Shown piece after piece: positions 48,560 through 61,151 of a stretch of DNA of 64,000 nt (its first letter is position 1; every line of letters begins with the position of its first letter). The notes under the pieces are model-generated. The model was not told where the DNA came from. It did no database searches and was given only the letters and a program-made list of their open reading frames with translations. Position numbers and translations under genes: made by a program. Source of the DNA: Calvatia gigantea (Eukaryota; Basidiomycota; Agaricomycetes; Agaricales; Lycoperdaceae); contig JACAAK010000003.1 in assembly GCA_025093985.1 (NCBI GenBank), forward strand, positions 4,216,001-4,280,000. The letters are read 5' to 3'.

Positions 48560-49125
48560 CTGGGTTCCCATCATCCCAGTGGTCCACACCGCCGACAGCA
48601 GCAGCGGTACAAAATTAGGTATGCCACGAATCTTGACAGAACTATGGTTTGTTGACAGGAATAGAACCCAGCCTCTTCTTCATAGCTTTCCCCGTCCACC
48701 AGATATATCAGCATTCCAGCCTCGCGTTTCGCGAGTTCTCGTATACCAAGGGACTCTCAGAGACTCTCGGACGCTGAGAACCCAATGGCGTTGCTTTAAG
48801 CATAACACACTGTAGCGTAGTCCCGATCCTCACTCCATTGCACTATTCTTGGGTTGACAAGGGGAATTGTTCGACAATTTTAGCCCAAAAAGTCTGCGAC
48901 ATCGTGGGTACGCCGAACAGCGACAAGGCTCTCCGCAGTAATTATTATGTTCTCAGAGCAGCAGCGGAGCGATGCCATCACGAAAGTCAGGGGCAAAGGA
49001 CAGAGATCGAGGAGCATATCAGGTGTTTCTCTGAATAATATGTCACTACAGAAACGATACCTCCAGAAGGATCTGTTCCACTAAGAGGAGAGGAAAACGG
49101 CCCGGCCGGGCAAATAGCTCTCCGA
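48560..49125 (+). repeat. diverged repeat, copy 1
   Basis: Several blocks recur in the same order at 51365-51812. They are: CACACCGCCGACAGCAGC versus CGCCACCGACAGCAAC; AGCCTCGCGTTTCGCGAG versus AGCCTCGGATTTCGTGAG; CGCTGAGAACCCA versus CGCTGAGCACCCA; and GTTTCTCTGAA..ACCTCCAGAAGGA versus GTTTCTCCGAA..ATCTCCAGAAGGA. Spacing differs by indels. The nature is unknown; coding frames are broken in both. Confidence 0.55.
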
Positions 49126-51364
49126 GAACGCAATTACTGCACCATTATATAATTCGCCTTACCCGACAACGATAACTAATTTTCCGACTCGTAGATCGCA
49201 AGGGGGGAAGAGGTGGTTGGGCATGTCCCCAGACGATAACTGGCATGAGCCCCAAGTTAACGGAAAGATGGAAAGGAGGGCCCATTCTTCCGAGTGAATA
49301 TTGCCCGCTTTTTGGACGGGTGAACCCGTAGGCTCCACCGGCTGCCATGTTGAAATCACAGATGCATGTAATCATTCCTGCTACACAACTAAAAAAAAAG
49401 ATTCCCTAATAAATAAGGGGTCGGCTACTAATGCCCGAAGTCAAGTGGGGTTACGCACTTGTAAGTCCTTTCTCCCAGTCTCGCATGATAGCGTAGACAT
49501 AATTAAAAGACCTCGAGTCGAATAGCATACATTACCAGCAACAAAACCAAGGAGCTCAAGTGGTTTCAGTACTGTATGAAAATATGACCGTCGGTCTCCA
49601 CCAAAACCGAGGCCAGTGGCTGATCTCGGCCCTCATGAGTCTCTGGTACAATGCGGCTTGCTGAATCATAGCAAGATAAACGGCTGAAAAAAGCGATGTA
49701 GAGGGATTTTGTCATACTCGCCCAGCCCATAAGCGATGACTTTGAGCGACGTCTTTGATCGACAGATAACAGGCACTGATGGTCCGAAATCTTCCAACAG
49801 CTGATACGCTCTCCAGAGGATTAAAATTCCCAAGCATTTCCACAGTGGTCCGAATCACGATCGTGGCTGGTGGTGGTTCTCCCGAAAGTGCTCTCATAGG
49901 TACCAACTAAATATAGCGCTTCGAACCGACAGACAGCGCTGAGAGGAGGTTGGCTCCCTGAAAGGATGGAGGGGCGGTAGAACAATATCGATTTCGGGGA
50001 CTCCGAGTCTTAGTTGGGGTGATGGCATATATATTAATGAAACCGACGGCTTGAAGGGATATATGAGATAGGATCTACTTAGTTCACATCATTCGACTCA
50101 CTGGTCCCCTCAACCTAACAAATTTGCAAACGGAACGTTTGGTCTTGTGATTCGACCCTTTAGAGTATCGACGCAATTACAGTACTACGGCTGGCCTCAT
50201 CCCCACGCCTTCATTCTCGTCCGGCAAGGCAGAACATGGCAAGAAGAACTAATCAAAAAGGGCTGCTGAAGTTCGTTTGCCCATTCAAGGTAATCCAAGG
50301 GGTCAGTACTAGGGCGCCGTTGCGGAGGATGAGCCTTGTCCAGCGTTATCAACTTGGTGGGTGCAAATCCGAGAGGGAGGGCAATAATGAGTCTGATCTG
50401 GGGTTACGTCAGGTGGGCTGACTTTTGATATGCGCGACACAAAATGATAGCCTGTAGTTTTGTTCCATCGATCCAGATCTGGGACCTTACCAAGGGAATC
50501 CTCATCGGGATGAATGGTGATGCATTGATGAAGGGAAACTGAAACTGGATGACTTCCCGCAGCGTTTAGAATTCTAGATTATTTTTCTATGTCACTCCAT
50601 GTGGCAGGAACGTGACTTGCCAGGAATGCCGGGTGATGGGGATCGTATCGGATCTCAAAAGAGGGCCCTTTCTAAATCTTAATCTAGAGGAGGCCTCCTA
50701 CCCCCCCTCCTAGTTGCAGACGTTCATTATAAACCCTTTTTTGAGGCTCCGCCATCAATTCTCCATTTGGGTCCTTTGTCTTTTGGTTGTGTATGCACTT
50801 TCCTCTCTACAAAATACAATATGCGACTGCTGCAGGTCTCCAAACAATATGGGCATAATAGTGATCAACTTAAATTGTTGTACCTCCTTGCTGGCTGCGA
50901 CCACTTCTGAAGGATATGAGAGGCTCATCAATTTGTGGCGTGAAATTTGTCATGGCCTCAGCAGTTTGTATTTCATGCGGTAGCTCGGCTAATTTTTCGG
51001 CATCAAGTGCCATTAAGGTTTAGAAATATGATCCAGAATTCTAAATCCTACGGGAAGTCATCGACATCCACTGAGGAGAGATTCCTTTTCCAGGGAATAT
51101 TTCCGTTATGTCTTATGGGGAGCAGCCAGAGTCATCCACCTCGAAGAAACTCCGCTCCATAAAATGTGACGCAGCAGGCCGTAAACAAAATCTGAGAGGC
51201 AAGAGATCATTAGGCCTGCGATTTTGCGCTCGACGCAGATGTAGTGTCGAACGAGGGACATCTTGGCTTGCAGGGTTGGTCCACATATCATGTCACGTGA
51301 GCAGATACCGCCTTAAGCTTCAACGTCCCTTTGCGCGAAAGTGCGCGAGTGAGGTGATAAGATT

Positions 51365-51812
51365 TTGGGATTCTCCCAACCCACTTATCTACGCCACCGA
51401 CAGCAACTACAGCGACCGGTGATGGAATTGTAACTCCATAAAGCAGAGTAGATTCCAGTCTCTTCTTTCTCTACCCAAATGTCGACATCCCAGCCTCGGA
51501 TTTCGTGAGTCCTATTACACGCTATTTCAACGGTTCGATAAAGGCCCTCGGATCGCTGAGCACCCAGGGTATAATTTTAAGCACAACGTACCGCGGCGCA
51601 GTTCCTGGCGCCCATTGGCTCCAAACCTCCGGAGTCATACTTTACAGCGGCAAGGTTACCAGAGGTAGTTAGACCACTCTTAGAATAGTGTAGTCGAAAA
51701 CCGGGCACGAGAACAGATCAAATGAGCATCCCGGATGTTTCTCCGAAAAACATACCACGCAGAGGATATCTCCAGAAGGACCTAGGGCAAACTCCCGCTA
51801 GGAGAGCGGCCA
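51365..51812 (+). repeat. diverged repeat, copy 2
   Basis: This is the second copy of the repeat at 48560-49125, about 2.8 kb away in the same orientation. Divergence is high (roughly a third of positions by eye), so the duplication is old. Confidence 0.55.
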
Positions 51813-52860
51813 ACGAGTGTCGTTTGCATGTAGTAGAATGGTCATCTGATAAGTACCGCTCCATTAGGCTTGGGCCGCACTCAGCACTCAAGCTTCGGGC
51901 CCCGGGAGTTACACCGCAGCGCTGACTTTAGAGTCGAACAGATCGCCTCCGAGGAATTCTCAGTACCCATCTTTTCAGAATTTTAGTAAAGCTCGAGAAA
52001 CCAACGATTCAGCACGCTAACGCGGAGGGTACTCGTTGGTATTCGTGACGGCGATGCATTTTGACCGAGTACCCTGACGGTCAGGCCTGTCAGGTTTGGC
52101 GGTATACCCATCTAGATTTCAGATCGCCAAAGAATTCGCAGAACATACAGTAGACCCCACCTTCCATGGTGGTACTAGCTAGCTGTTGCGCATTGCTTGT
52201 GGTGGTATAATAGATCCGAGCTCCATACACACATACACATAATCAATTTAAACCCTCAATACAGCTACATACAACATTTCGTACAGAACTCCAATGCCGA
52301 GAGAACCACCAAGAAAAACACAACACCCTTCCAAAGGAGCAAAGGACAAAGAGAGTACAAAGGAACGAGCAACTATTGCATTAAAATGATTGCCGCAAGC
52401 AACAATACATAAAATCTAATCTATCAATGCACCACAACGAAGAACAAGGAAATGAATGAATGCAGGGAACGTATCAGGTGGCCACAAACGGATGGGAAAT
52501 AAAATAAATCATTGCAAGAACTTGGAACAAAACAGAACGGAAAAGGGATACACAAGTCGGCAGAAACCGACGCCACATGAAAGTCTATGAGGTATATGGT
52601 GGGTGAAGGGAAAAAAGAGAAACTGCATGCAGGTATGCTAATGCCCCGAGAACGTAAAATTTAGAAGTAAGGTAATGATAAGAGGAGCGATAAGGAAGAA
52701 AAGCATGAAAGCGTATAACCATCATCAATGAGCAACGATATAAGAATAAAAAAAGTGTCGTCAACATCATGTAAAAGAAAATGCAACAGAAGGCGTGAAT
52801 AACAGCAGGAATAAGGAAACAGAACAGCAAAAAATCAGAAGGGGGGATAGGAAAACGAAC

Positions 52861-55800
52861 TTAGATGCCAGCGAGAACCTGCCCGAGCACCAAGTACGAT
52901 ATCCCATCACAAAGAGCGTTCAACTTCATCACCGTCGGCATAAACGACACCTTTGCCAAAAACTCCAACAACGAACCCCTATGCGTCTCCAACTCATTCA
53001 TCAGACTCTTCAACGGCGCCGCCGTCCCCTCCCTCTTATCGCCGTCCTCCCTCCTGAGCTCCCTCTCAAATGTCTTTGAGTCACCACCACTAAATGATGA
53101 CGATGCCTTCTCCGCACCACCCCTCAACTGCCCTCTATACATAACCATAATTTTCTCCCTCGCCTGCTCTGTAGTACCACCTTCTCCCCCCTCCTCAACC
53201 CAAACAATCTCTCCCCGTCCCCACATCCACTCTTTCAATCCACAGCTCCTCTCAATCTTCCTCAACCCGGCAGCCATAACCCTCCCCCCAACCGCACCTT
53301 CAGTCATATACCTCAACAACTCCAATATCGAACAATAAGTCTCACAGTGCGCGATCCAATCTCGAACGGTCGTATTACGCAAAAACGCGTGGATAACCTC
53401 CGGCATTAATGAGCGTTCAAAGAGGGTTGCGATGTTCGTCGAGATATCCACTACCCCCTTGGAGGTAGAGGACGCGGAGGGGGAAGAGGACTCGGCTTTA
53501 AACACCTCCGTAAGCGCATCCACACACTTCACAAACGTCATCTCCAACTTCTTCGACTGAGCCGTCAAAGGCCGAGTGATCATAGCCTGAATATACTCCT
53601 CGCGTTGGCGTCCACCACCTCCACCGCTAACTCCCACAGAAAGACCAGCCTCCTGGAGGAATTCATGATCGAACGTGCTAAGCGCTTCATAGATGGCAAT
53701 AGCACGGATCTGCGGGCAACATTCTTTAATCATACATGATTTACTGCCTGTGCAGTTTTTGGGGCATTTGGTGGTGGGGGTGGAACATCCGCGACAGTGA
53801 AGAGTGGTGCATTTAGGGCATGAGATGTGGAGGTGCGAATCGGCAGGAACAGGGAACTATTGGGAACAGGAGACAAGCAGGTATATGCGTTAGTATCTAT
53901 AGCTAGGACGACAGGGACAAGGGGGGGAACTTACTGTATTACGGGGAGATAGGATACTTTCACCGCATTTTGAACAGCTGCGGTTAGCTATATAGAGATC
54001 GCGGAAAGGAATGGATTCGGGGGTGACACTCGCTGTCGCCTCGGACTTGGTATCATCTTCATCCTCGCTCTCATCATCCTCGTCATCATCATCTTCGTCT
54101 TCGTCATCACCATCACCACCGTCGTCTTCATCATCGGATTCCAACAAAGATGAAATTGGTACAACATCCTTCTTCGCCGGGAGAGAGAACAACTCTTCAA
54201 CGTCCCTCGGAGGTGTCGTAGTCCCACTCGTTGCTGCTGCCTTTGATGGTAGAGAAAGGGCGGTAGTCTCAATAGTAGCAAAAGTGGACCTGAGAAGCGG
54301 AGATGATAATGCCAAGAGAACAAGTGGAGTCGTCGCCACCACCGCCGCCGTCGTTGGGGTCGATGGAATAATGATATCACGGTCACGTTCGACAATCGAC
54401 GGCCGGGCGGGACTGGAGTTTGCATTTGCATTCACAATCACATTCAAACTCGGACCTGCACTCGTCGTATTCGCGTTCAGAGTTCGTTTAGCTGCTGCAG
54501 AAGCGGAGGCAGAAGCGGAGCTGGTCGATACACGCTTCGCCATCCGAGCCTTCTCCCTCTCCTTCTCGGCAGCAGCAGCAACCTTCGATGCGGAAGTCAT
54601 AACAGGACTAGCCTGCGCCGCCGACGACGACGACAAAGGCGCGACCGATGGAGAAGGTGAAATTCCCGGCGACGTATTCGGGGTGCTTGACCGGGACGTG
54701 CTGGTACTAGTACTAGCACTGCTCGTGGTGGAAGTTGATGTCAATGTATGCGCCTTTAGAGTCGGAATTACTCTCTTTTCAGAGGAGGGAATGGAAGTAA
54801 CAGCGGCCGCGGGCGAAGGGGTAGAACCGGTGGTAGCAGCAGTCGCAGTCGCGGCGGTAGTTATATGCGCACGTTCCGGAGATACCGACTTCCTAGGCGA
54901 AGTGGTCCCGGCCGCGGGGGTCCCTTGGGAGGGCTTACCAGTCCCAGAATGAGACGTCGACGCTGAAGATGTTTTGGAATGAGTTGCGGTACCAACGCGA
55001 GATTTTTCAGAATGTGGAGAGGCATTATTTTTCGCCGCTACCTGGGCAGCAGCAGCAGAGCTCGCAGAAGTATAAACCCGCGGAGCAGCAGTAGGAGGAG
55101 AGGGTGATAACTTGATTTTATGATGATCGGGGGTGACAGAACCCGTCTGCACCGGAGTTGAGTTTTTCGGAGGGGAGGACGTGGAGGAACTGTTTCGGTG
55201 GTGGTGGTGGTTGTGATGATGATGCTGATGCTGATGATGATGCTGGTTATTAGTTCGCGGATAGAATGCTTCCGCTGGGATAGTCATAGGAGCTGCACGA
55301 GTCGAAGACGAAGGCGAGGTGGATTTGCGAGCAGTAGATGCAGAGGAAGATGGTGGCGAGGAAGTGGATGAGGAAGGTGGAGGAGTTGGAGAAGAAGATG
55401 AGGATATGCTCGACGAAGCAGGGGGGAAGGCATCATATCAGGATTGGCGAATAACGCTCCCTGTAACGACGCGACTCTCCACTCCCTTGCCAATAATCTC
55501 GCCGCAGCCTCGTCAGTGCTGCACCTCTTCGCTGGTGGGGATGAAGGCATAACCGCAGGAGGTTCAGCGATAACAGCAGGGACTTGACAGGATAACGAGG
55601 TACTAGCAGGAGATAATGTACCTTGGGCTTCTGGATCTCCCGTGACACCGCCAACAGGGACGGGTAGATTATTAAGAGTAGAAGCACCGACGCTACCGTC
55701 AGTAGTAACCCCTGTACCAGATGAGGAGGAAGGAGACGACGACGACACAACAGGTACCGACACATCTTCTTGTCGTTCCTCCTCCTTCTGCTTCTGTTTA

Positions 55801-56363
55801 CCCTTACCCTTCTTCCTTGATTCCTCCTCTTTTGCAGCAGTCTGCTGCGACTCGCGCAATGCCCGTTCGAGAGCAGCCTCATTAAGCGCAATTAGTGCCT
55901 CCCTCTGCGTACGAATAATAGACGCCTCGTCCATGAATTTTAATAGGGCGTTGTCGCCCTCCGGGAAAAAGTCCCGAATGTTAATGTCAGCGAATGACGT
56001 TGATGCCATATAAGGAGGGGGAGAATTGGATGCAGAAGCTGCCGTTGATGCGGGGAAGGCTGAGGAAGTCGGCGGGGATGCAGGGAGTGGTGGCAGTGGT
56101 GGTGATTGTGATGTCGGAGTGACTGCCGCCTCAGGTGTGGTCTTGCGTGCGGTCGTTCGAGAACGGGAAGAGGAGGAGGAAGGGATTGGGATTGGGATTG
56201 AGACTGCGTGAACGGACGCAGGCTGGCATTTTGAATTCTTGGCGTGTGTATGGATCAACAATAAGTTTTTTGAGAAGCTGTGGTAGTGGTACTTTTTGAT
56301 GGATAGAGATGAGGTGCAGTTGCGATGATCATGGTGTTGGGGGTTGCAAAGATAAGAGGGCAT
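52861..56363 (-). CDS. large low-complexity protein with Cys-rich zinc-binding (RING/IBR-like) module, one frameshift
   Basis: Three segments form one gene of about 1,140 residues: 56363-55427 in one frame, 55420-53935 in the next, and 53856-52861 after an intron with GTAAGT..AATAG. The frame changes at a run of six C (G6 on plus, 55421-55426). Adding one C there joins a Ser/Pro-rich stretch smoothly. Recognisable parts are an N-terminal helix region (FADINIRDFFPEGDNALL, RTQREALIALNEAALERAL), a His/Asn run and a long acidic run of Asp/Glu. The Cys module follows: CSKCGESILSPRN, then HISCPKCTTLHCRGC, TKCPKNC, IKECCPQIRAIAIYEAL. The Cys/His spacing suggests a zinc fold like those of ubiquitin ligases, but I cannot name the family. 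The C-terminal 280 residues are helical-looking. The N-terminal start is uncertain; MASTSFADINI is an alternative. Confidence 0.6.
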
Positions 56364-57051
56364 CGATAAAGCTGTTAAAGCTGAGGGTTTTTAAAGGCTC
56401 ATCGTGGGCGGTTATGCGGGAGGAATTTGGATAGACGAAAGAGCAGAAAAAAAACTTGATCCATCCGCTATAATAAATCTTTTCACTCGGGCCCTTACAA
56501 GCGCGCTTCCGGCCCATTCTTCGGCACATGCATGTCAGGGTTCCCGGTGATCTTCCGCATTGTTGGCTGTTTAGTTGACCACCTCCTCCCTCCTTTGACC
56601 TTCCTCTGTACTCCCTCCGCTACTTCTTCCCTGTTCAACGCTCTAAAATCGTGCACAAAATCCACTTCCAGCTCTTCCATAAGTTTTGTGCTCCGACCAC
56701 TTTCACAGGGACCACAGCGGACACCGCTTGAATAGGACACACCAACACGTGTTGTCCATGTGTTTTCGGCAAACCTTACCCACATTTAGCACACGCACAC
56801 CCGCCAGCCAAAATGCCCACAACCCAGGGCTTACCCTGACGTCACCCTACCCTCTCAGTTGCCCACCTACCATTTCCGTTCCTCCTCTTCTGACTTTTCT
56901 CTGCGCTTCTGGCATCGCCGATTCGCAGCCCTTTCCGATAACGGAAGACGATATCCTCATGTTCCGTCTGGTCGCCATTACACGGGATACTCCTACATAG
57001 AAATCTATACATAGAACATACAGCTAAATTTCAATGTTTAACGTTTCACTT
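56364..57051. other. intergenic between annexin 3' end and the zinc-module gene
   Basis: A 96-codon minus-strand open frame (56785-56495) contains GVRCGPCESGRSTKLMEELE and ends PKNGPEARL. It could be a small protein or a 5' leader, and I do not recognise it. Nothing else is supported. Confidence 0.35.
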
Positions 57052-59218
57052 TCACGCTTTGTTCATCAATTCAGTCAAAATAGTCTTATACGACCCGCTC
57101 GTCTCCTTCTGCACACGCCGTTCCAAAGTTTTCCCATACCGCTGCAAAAAAGCATCCTTGATCGCTTTCATTCTCGCCGGGTTCCAAGACGCTCGGACGA
57201 CCCTGCCACATAAACGCACATAGAGCGGTAAGCACCTCACTTGCGAAACGTGTAAACACAGCAACTCATTTCAACGTACCGATAGACTAATGCTTCGTCA
57301 TTCGTACCCATGCCCGCCATCGACTTCTCCAACAGCTTGGCATCACGCCACGCGCCGTAAGGTTCCTGTTTATTCCGCTTCGTCTTGACTCCATGGATAA
57401 TATACAACAGCCCCTTCCGAACATCGGCCGAACTATCAGTATTAAAAAAAATCAAGGTTCCGTCAGTCAGTTAAAGAAAACCACAGGGAAGAAGTATTTT
57501 ATTAAAACTCACAAGCCAGGTTGAGATTTAATACTTTTACTCAAACTCTTGTACTTCTGGCCGTACCGGTCAATCCTAAGTTATGATTAGGTCAGAAGCG
57601 GCATCGCGGGAGGAGAAAAGAAGGGGGCTTACACAGCAGCTATATGCGTATCGGAACGATTAATGAACACTTGGCAGAACAGCACCTGAAATCCCCCATT
57701 CAGTCTCTCTCTGTTTCTCTATTCCAGGTCAAAGGGTTATCAAGAAGCGAAGCTCACCTCATCCAATATAGTATTCCTCCCAAGCCCACGTTGATTCAAA
57801 TCTTCGATATCTTTCTCTACTTGGGCGTAATCCGTATGCCCAGGCAAACCCACGGGCCGTTGTGCCATTAATGCCATGTTAAACACTTATCGCACGAGCA
57901 TTAGGGGCAATACGGCGACGCTGGAGTGTGGACGGTGAAACTCGGACTTACTCGCTTTAGATGGGCCTGACAAATCGCCCCTCACTTCCGCGACTAAACT
58001 AGAGCCCCATTTCTTTATGTAAGCTCTCTTCAAGGCCTCGATATCCTCGTTACTGCGATTGAGAACGAGTTCAATCAGCAAATCCTCCTTCGTTCTAGAA
58101 TAGAAAAGCACACAATCCGTTAATCTGCAAGTCCGAGGGGGAACCTGTGTTAAGATTTGAGGACTCACCCAATACCGACAGTGGCTTTCCTGGCTAATTC
58201 AACATCATATCCCAAAGGTCCAAGCGCTAGTGCATGAATGACCTCACTGCCGAAACCCATGCGCGCATCAGCCCTCCCCTCAAAACAACGAACATGCCAA
58301 CAGAGAAAGTAACTCACTAAAACCATCCATTAAGCTTCGTCTTCTCAGGTAAATACTCAACTAACGTCTTCCCCATCCTCGCCGCAAAATAATCCGACAA
58401 CGCGTCAGTCTCAAACGGTCCCAATCCCATAAGCAACTTGATCACTTTTTTTTTTTTTAAAAAAAAAAAAAAAAACAAATCAACACTCAAAAACGCTTCT
58501 TCCCCACAAAGAGTTACTTACAAGTAGCCTCATTCCAACCCCCACCCAACAACCCCTTCTTCGCACTCTTCAAAACCTCAAAATCCTTCTCGGGGTGATA
58601 CCCAACCACCTTGGCCGTTCCATGCGGCGCAGGTGGGGCTTCAGGATTCGGCACGAGTATCCCATAATACACAACCGAAGGTGGTGGCGGCGCGAATTGT
58701 TGTTGTTGGGGATAACCCGGTTGATAAGGCGAGTGTGGACGTTGTTGTCCTCCTGCGAAGGGGTGTGCTGGTCCCGGCGTTCCTGGTGCTCCTGGTACTC
58801 CCGGTACTGGTGCTGCTATTGGGGAAGTAGGGAATCCAGGAACTGGAGCTGCCGGATTCGGTGCTGGGTACCCTGGAAGATGTCGTTGTTCCGGTTGTTG
58901 TTGGGCTTGTGGTGGTGGTGGACCCGTGGGCGGTAAGTACGTTCCAGGCGGGGCTACCTGTGCTGAAGTCTGTGGTTCAGGTTGACCGGGTGTGATCGAG
59001 GAGTTCTGTCGAAAGCGCCCATGAGTTGAGTTTTCTTTGGCGCTGAAAGAATGAAACCATTTGAGATAAAAAACCTACATCGTTGGGATAACCCGGCTAA
59101 ACCAGTTATCAGTTATCTTGATTATACTTATGGTGGGATCATCAGAACTCACATGATAGGCACCAGGTGTGGCCTGGGGTTCTTGTTGTGTATATTGAGT
59201 CTGATAACCTTCGGACAT
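57052..59218 (-). CDS. annexin with Pro/Gly/Gln-rich N-terminus
   Basis: Ten exons (59218-59153, 59074-58522, 58444-58318, 58246-58169, 58094-57952, 57885-57758, 57685-57633, 57575-57513, 57432-57280, 57202-57052) give 504 residues in phase. The first 190 are Pro/Gln/Gly-rich with PGYP-type repeats, as in annexin A7/A11. Four annexin repeats follow, marked by LLMGLGPFETDALSDYFAAR; GTKEDLLIELVLNRSNEDIE plus ALKRAY; VLFCQVFINRSDTHIAAVID; and MAGMGTNDEALVYR with LQRYGKTLERRV. The last repeat has the canonical GMGTND calcium/phospholipid loop; the earlier repeats are less canonical. Annexins bind acidic membranes in a calcium-dependent way. Exon 2 start was chosen because only the acceptor before 59074 keeps phase. 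Confidence 0.9.
58446..58475 (-). repeat. T13/A17 inverted homopolymer at an annexin 3' splice site
   Basis: On the plus strand 13 T (58446-58458) are followed at once by 17 A (58459-58475). Read on the gene strand this is T17 then A13, ending in the acceptor AG at 58446-58445. It can fold back on itself next to the splice site. Confidence 0.8.
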
Positions 59219-59776
59219 CTTGAAGGTTGCTAAGATAAGAATGGCTTGTGATCACGAGGTGGATGGGGTGTGGTGGTTGAAAAGTACTTTGTAGTCTGCG
59301 AAAAAAGTACGCTATAAATACAAATCGATGAATACGATTAACGGCACAAAACCTTGGAGTTAAGAATGGTTGAATTCGTTTTTGACAGCGCCTCAAGGCC
59401 TCAATAATGCTCCGCTGTTGGCGCTGGCACAGCAAGACAAAAAGCGGTGTTATTGATGAAGAAACGACAGCGACTTCCCGGTGAAAGAGGAATGTGGGTA
59501 GCTGTATGTAGTTAAGCAGTCAATGGGACCGTGGATACGAACTGCCGCTTGCACAGCCTCGTATGAGTGTTGTGAGCAGTGGCACTGTGGCGGTCCTTGG
59601 ATTTTACTCCCCGCTGTAAATCTTACCAGAAAAGGTAAATCACAAGACCTCCTCGTCTTCGAGAGAGCACTGCCACGAAGAACCAAAAGCGATGTGAGGA
59701 ATTGAAAACCCAATAACGAGCAGCACATATGTAGAGAACAGGGCGGGGGGACGACATCCGGCGTTAGCTTTCGAAG
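59219..59776. other. intergenic, annexin promoter region
   Basis: No gene is seen between the annexin start and the 3' end of the OB-fold gene; it should contain the annexin promoter. Confidence 0.5.
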
Positions 59777-60908
59777 TTACCGAGCGCTAAGACCTGCAAG
59801 GTCCTGGAACCAGGCAACGACGGTAGCAACCTTTCGGACAGCCGCATCACTTCGTCCCAACCGCAGATCAGGCCTTAGACGACTGTCTTCTCTGCTATAC
59901 GGCATTGTGCGATAACATATCGTTAGGGACGATTTGAGGAACGGAGAGGCTGTGAGAGTTGGCGAGTTTTTGGGGTTAAACATAGCCGTCACGTCTAACA
60001 CAAAGAAAGGGGAAGCGAAATTAGAACAAATATCACAGCGAGGCAACAGCAGTCGAACATGCACACACTTTCGATTAGAACAATATCACCTCGTTTGATG
60101 CCTACGCCGCCCTGCTGACCACCCCAGCGCTCTGCAACTTCTCTCCATGCGGTTAACTTGCATATCGTGCCGTCCTCATCTCCGAGTATCATCTTAAGAA
60201 TTGCCACTTCCTTCCCTGCGTCCCTCCCATTCTTGATCCTGATAGTATCAGGACCTTCAACCTCAAGAATAGCCAATAAAGTCGTAATCTTGACAGACCC
60301 CGAGGTCTTTTGTTTAGATAACTGAGTAAGAGACGTGATAGAATGGAGGTTGAAGTGGAAAGTAGGGAAACGCGCGATGGACGACGCGTCGGAATAGTCT
60401 ATGGACTGCGGTTCCTGAGTTTCTTGAGTCGAGAGTTGTGATTCTTCAAAGGACGAACGCGTTGTAGTGTTCAGGAACGAAATTTCCGCCTGGTTACGGT
60501 GGGAGCGAGACTCCCCTTGAGCCTGGTCTTCCGCAGTTGGGGGCCAAGTTATAGCAGTCGTCTGCTCTGTAAGTCCAGGCGTATATGCACACTCAATACG
60601 CCATCACTTTTTTAAGGGGAGGATTGTTACATACCTGGTGTGGTAGGAACGATTTTACTATCCCCGTCTTCGAAACTCTCATTTTGATCTTCAACCTCAT
60701 CCTCATTGAAGATGACGTTCTGATAAATCCTGGATATCCTTCGACTTGCATCATCTAATAGCTCAACCGTCGGAAAGTCAAATGGGGTCGGCTGCTGCGC
60801 GCGTCGGTTTTCAGATTGAGAAGAAACATTCTCCCAGCGATATGTAGTTGGATCGTCATCGAGGTCGCGTATTAACGGTGCTCCGAGAAAGACCCTGTAC
60901 GTAGACAT
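59777..60908 (-). CDS. OB-fold nucleic-acid-binding protein, possibly shieldin-2/RPA-like
   Basis: Exons 60908-60635, 60566-60069 and 59994-59777 give 329 residues in phase. The first half is polar and acidic, probably disordered (PFDFPTVELLDDASRRISRI). The second half is a compact beta-rich domain: ITTLLAILEVEGPDTIRI, EVAILKMILGDEDGTICKLT, WREVAERWGG, GIKRGDIVLIENVTAMFN. It looks like an OB fold that binds single-stranded DNA or RNA. I recall similar domains annotated as shieldin subunit 2 or replication-protein-A-like in basidiomycetes, but cannot check. The C-terminal piece (RLRPDLRLGRSDAAVRKV) is typical of the same group. A DNA-repair role is inference only. Confidence 0.6.
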
Positions 60909-61151
60909 TACGACCGCAGCGTGTGTGGGAAATTGAAGGAGGTTTAAATAAATACACCGTATCCACTAAGTACTTACGTATCTTCTATCTACCCACCCCT
61001 ACAACACATAAAGGGATACAACAAAATATTGTTTATAATGAAGTGGGCAAAGCTGGAAAGCAATGTCCACGAAATGCCGCAAAAGACTAAACGGCGCGTG
61101 ATAATTTCCCCGATCCTCGAGATCAAGGAGAACCGATTATTTAATCATTCC

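Larger units (their letters stand above)
46461..52860. other. 6.4 kb gene-poor stretch
   Basis: No complete gene is supported. It contains one clean orphan exon (46980-47237, minus) and a diverged repeat pair (about 48560-49125 and 51365-51812), listed separately. No transposase or reverse-transcriptase motif was seen. Confidence 0.4.

Noticed and set aside
54011..54952. 313-codon open frame on the plus strand
   Set aside because: It is the mirror of Ser/Asp/Glu-rich low-complexity coding on the minus strand; composition is only Ser runs and no splice context exists.
55284..55430. Leu/Pro/His-rich end of the 56363-55284 open frame as a true C-terminus
   Set aside because: It is the shifted reading of a Ser/Pro-rich stretch that continues in the next frame after the homopolymer run.
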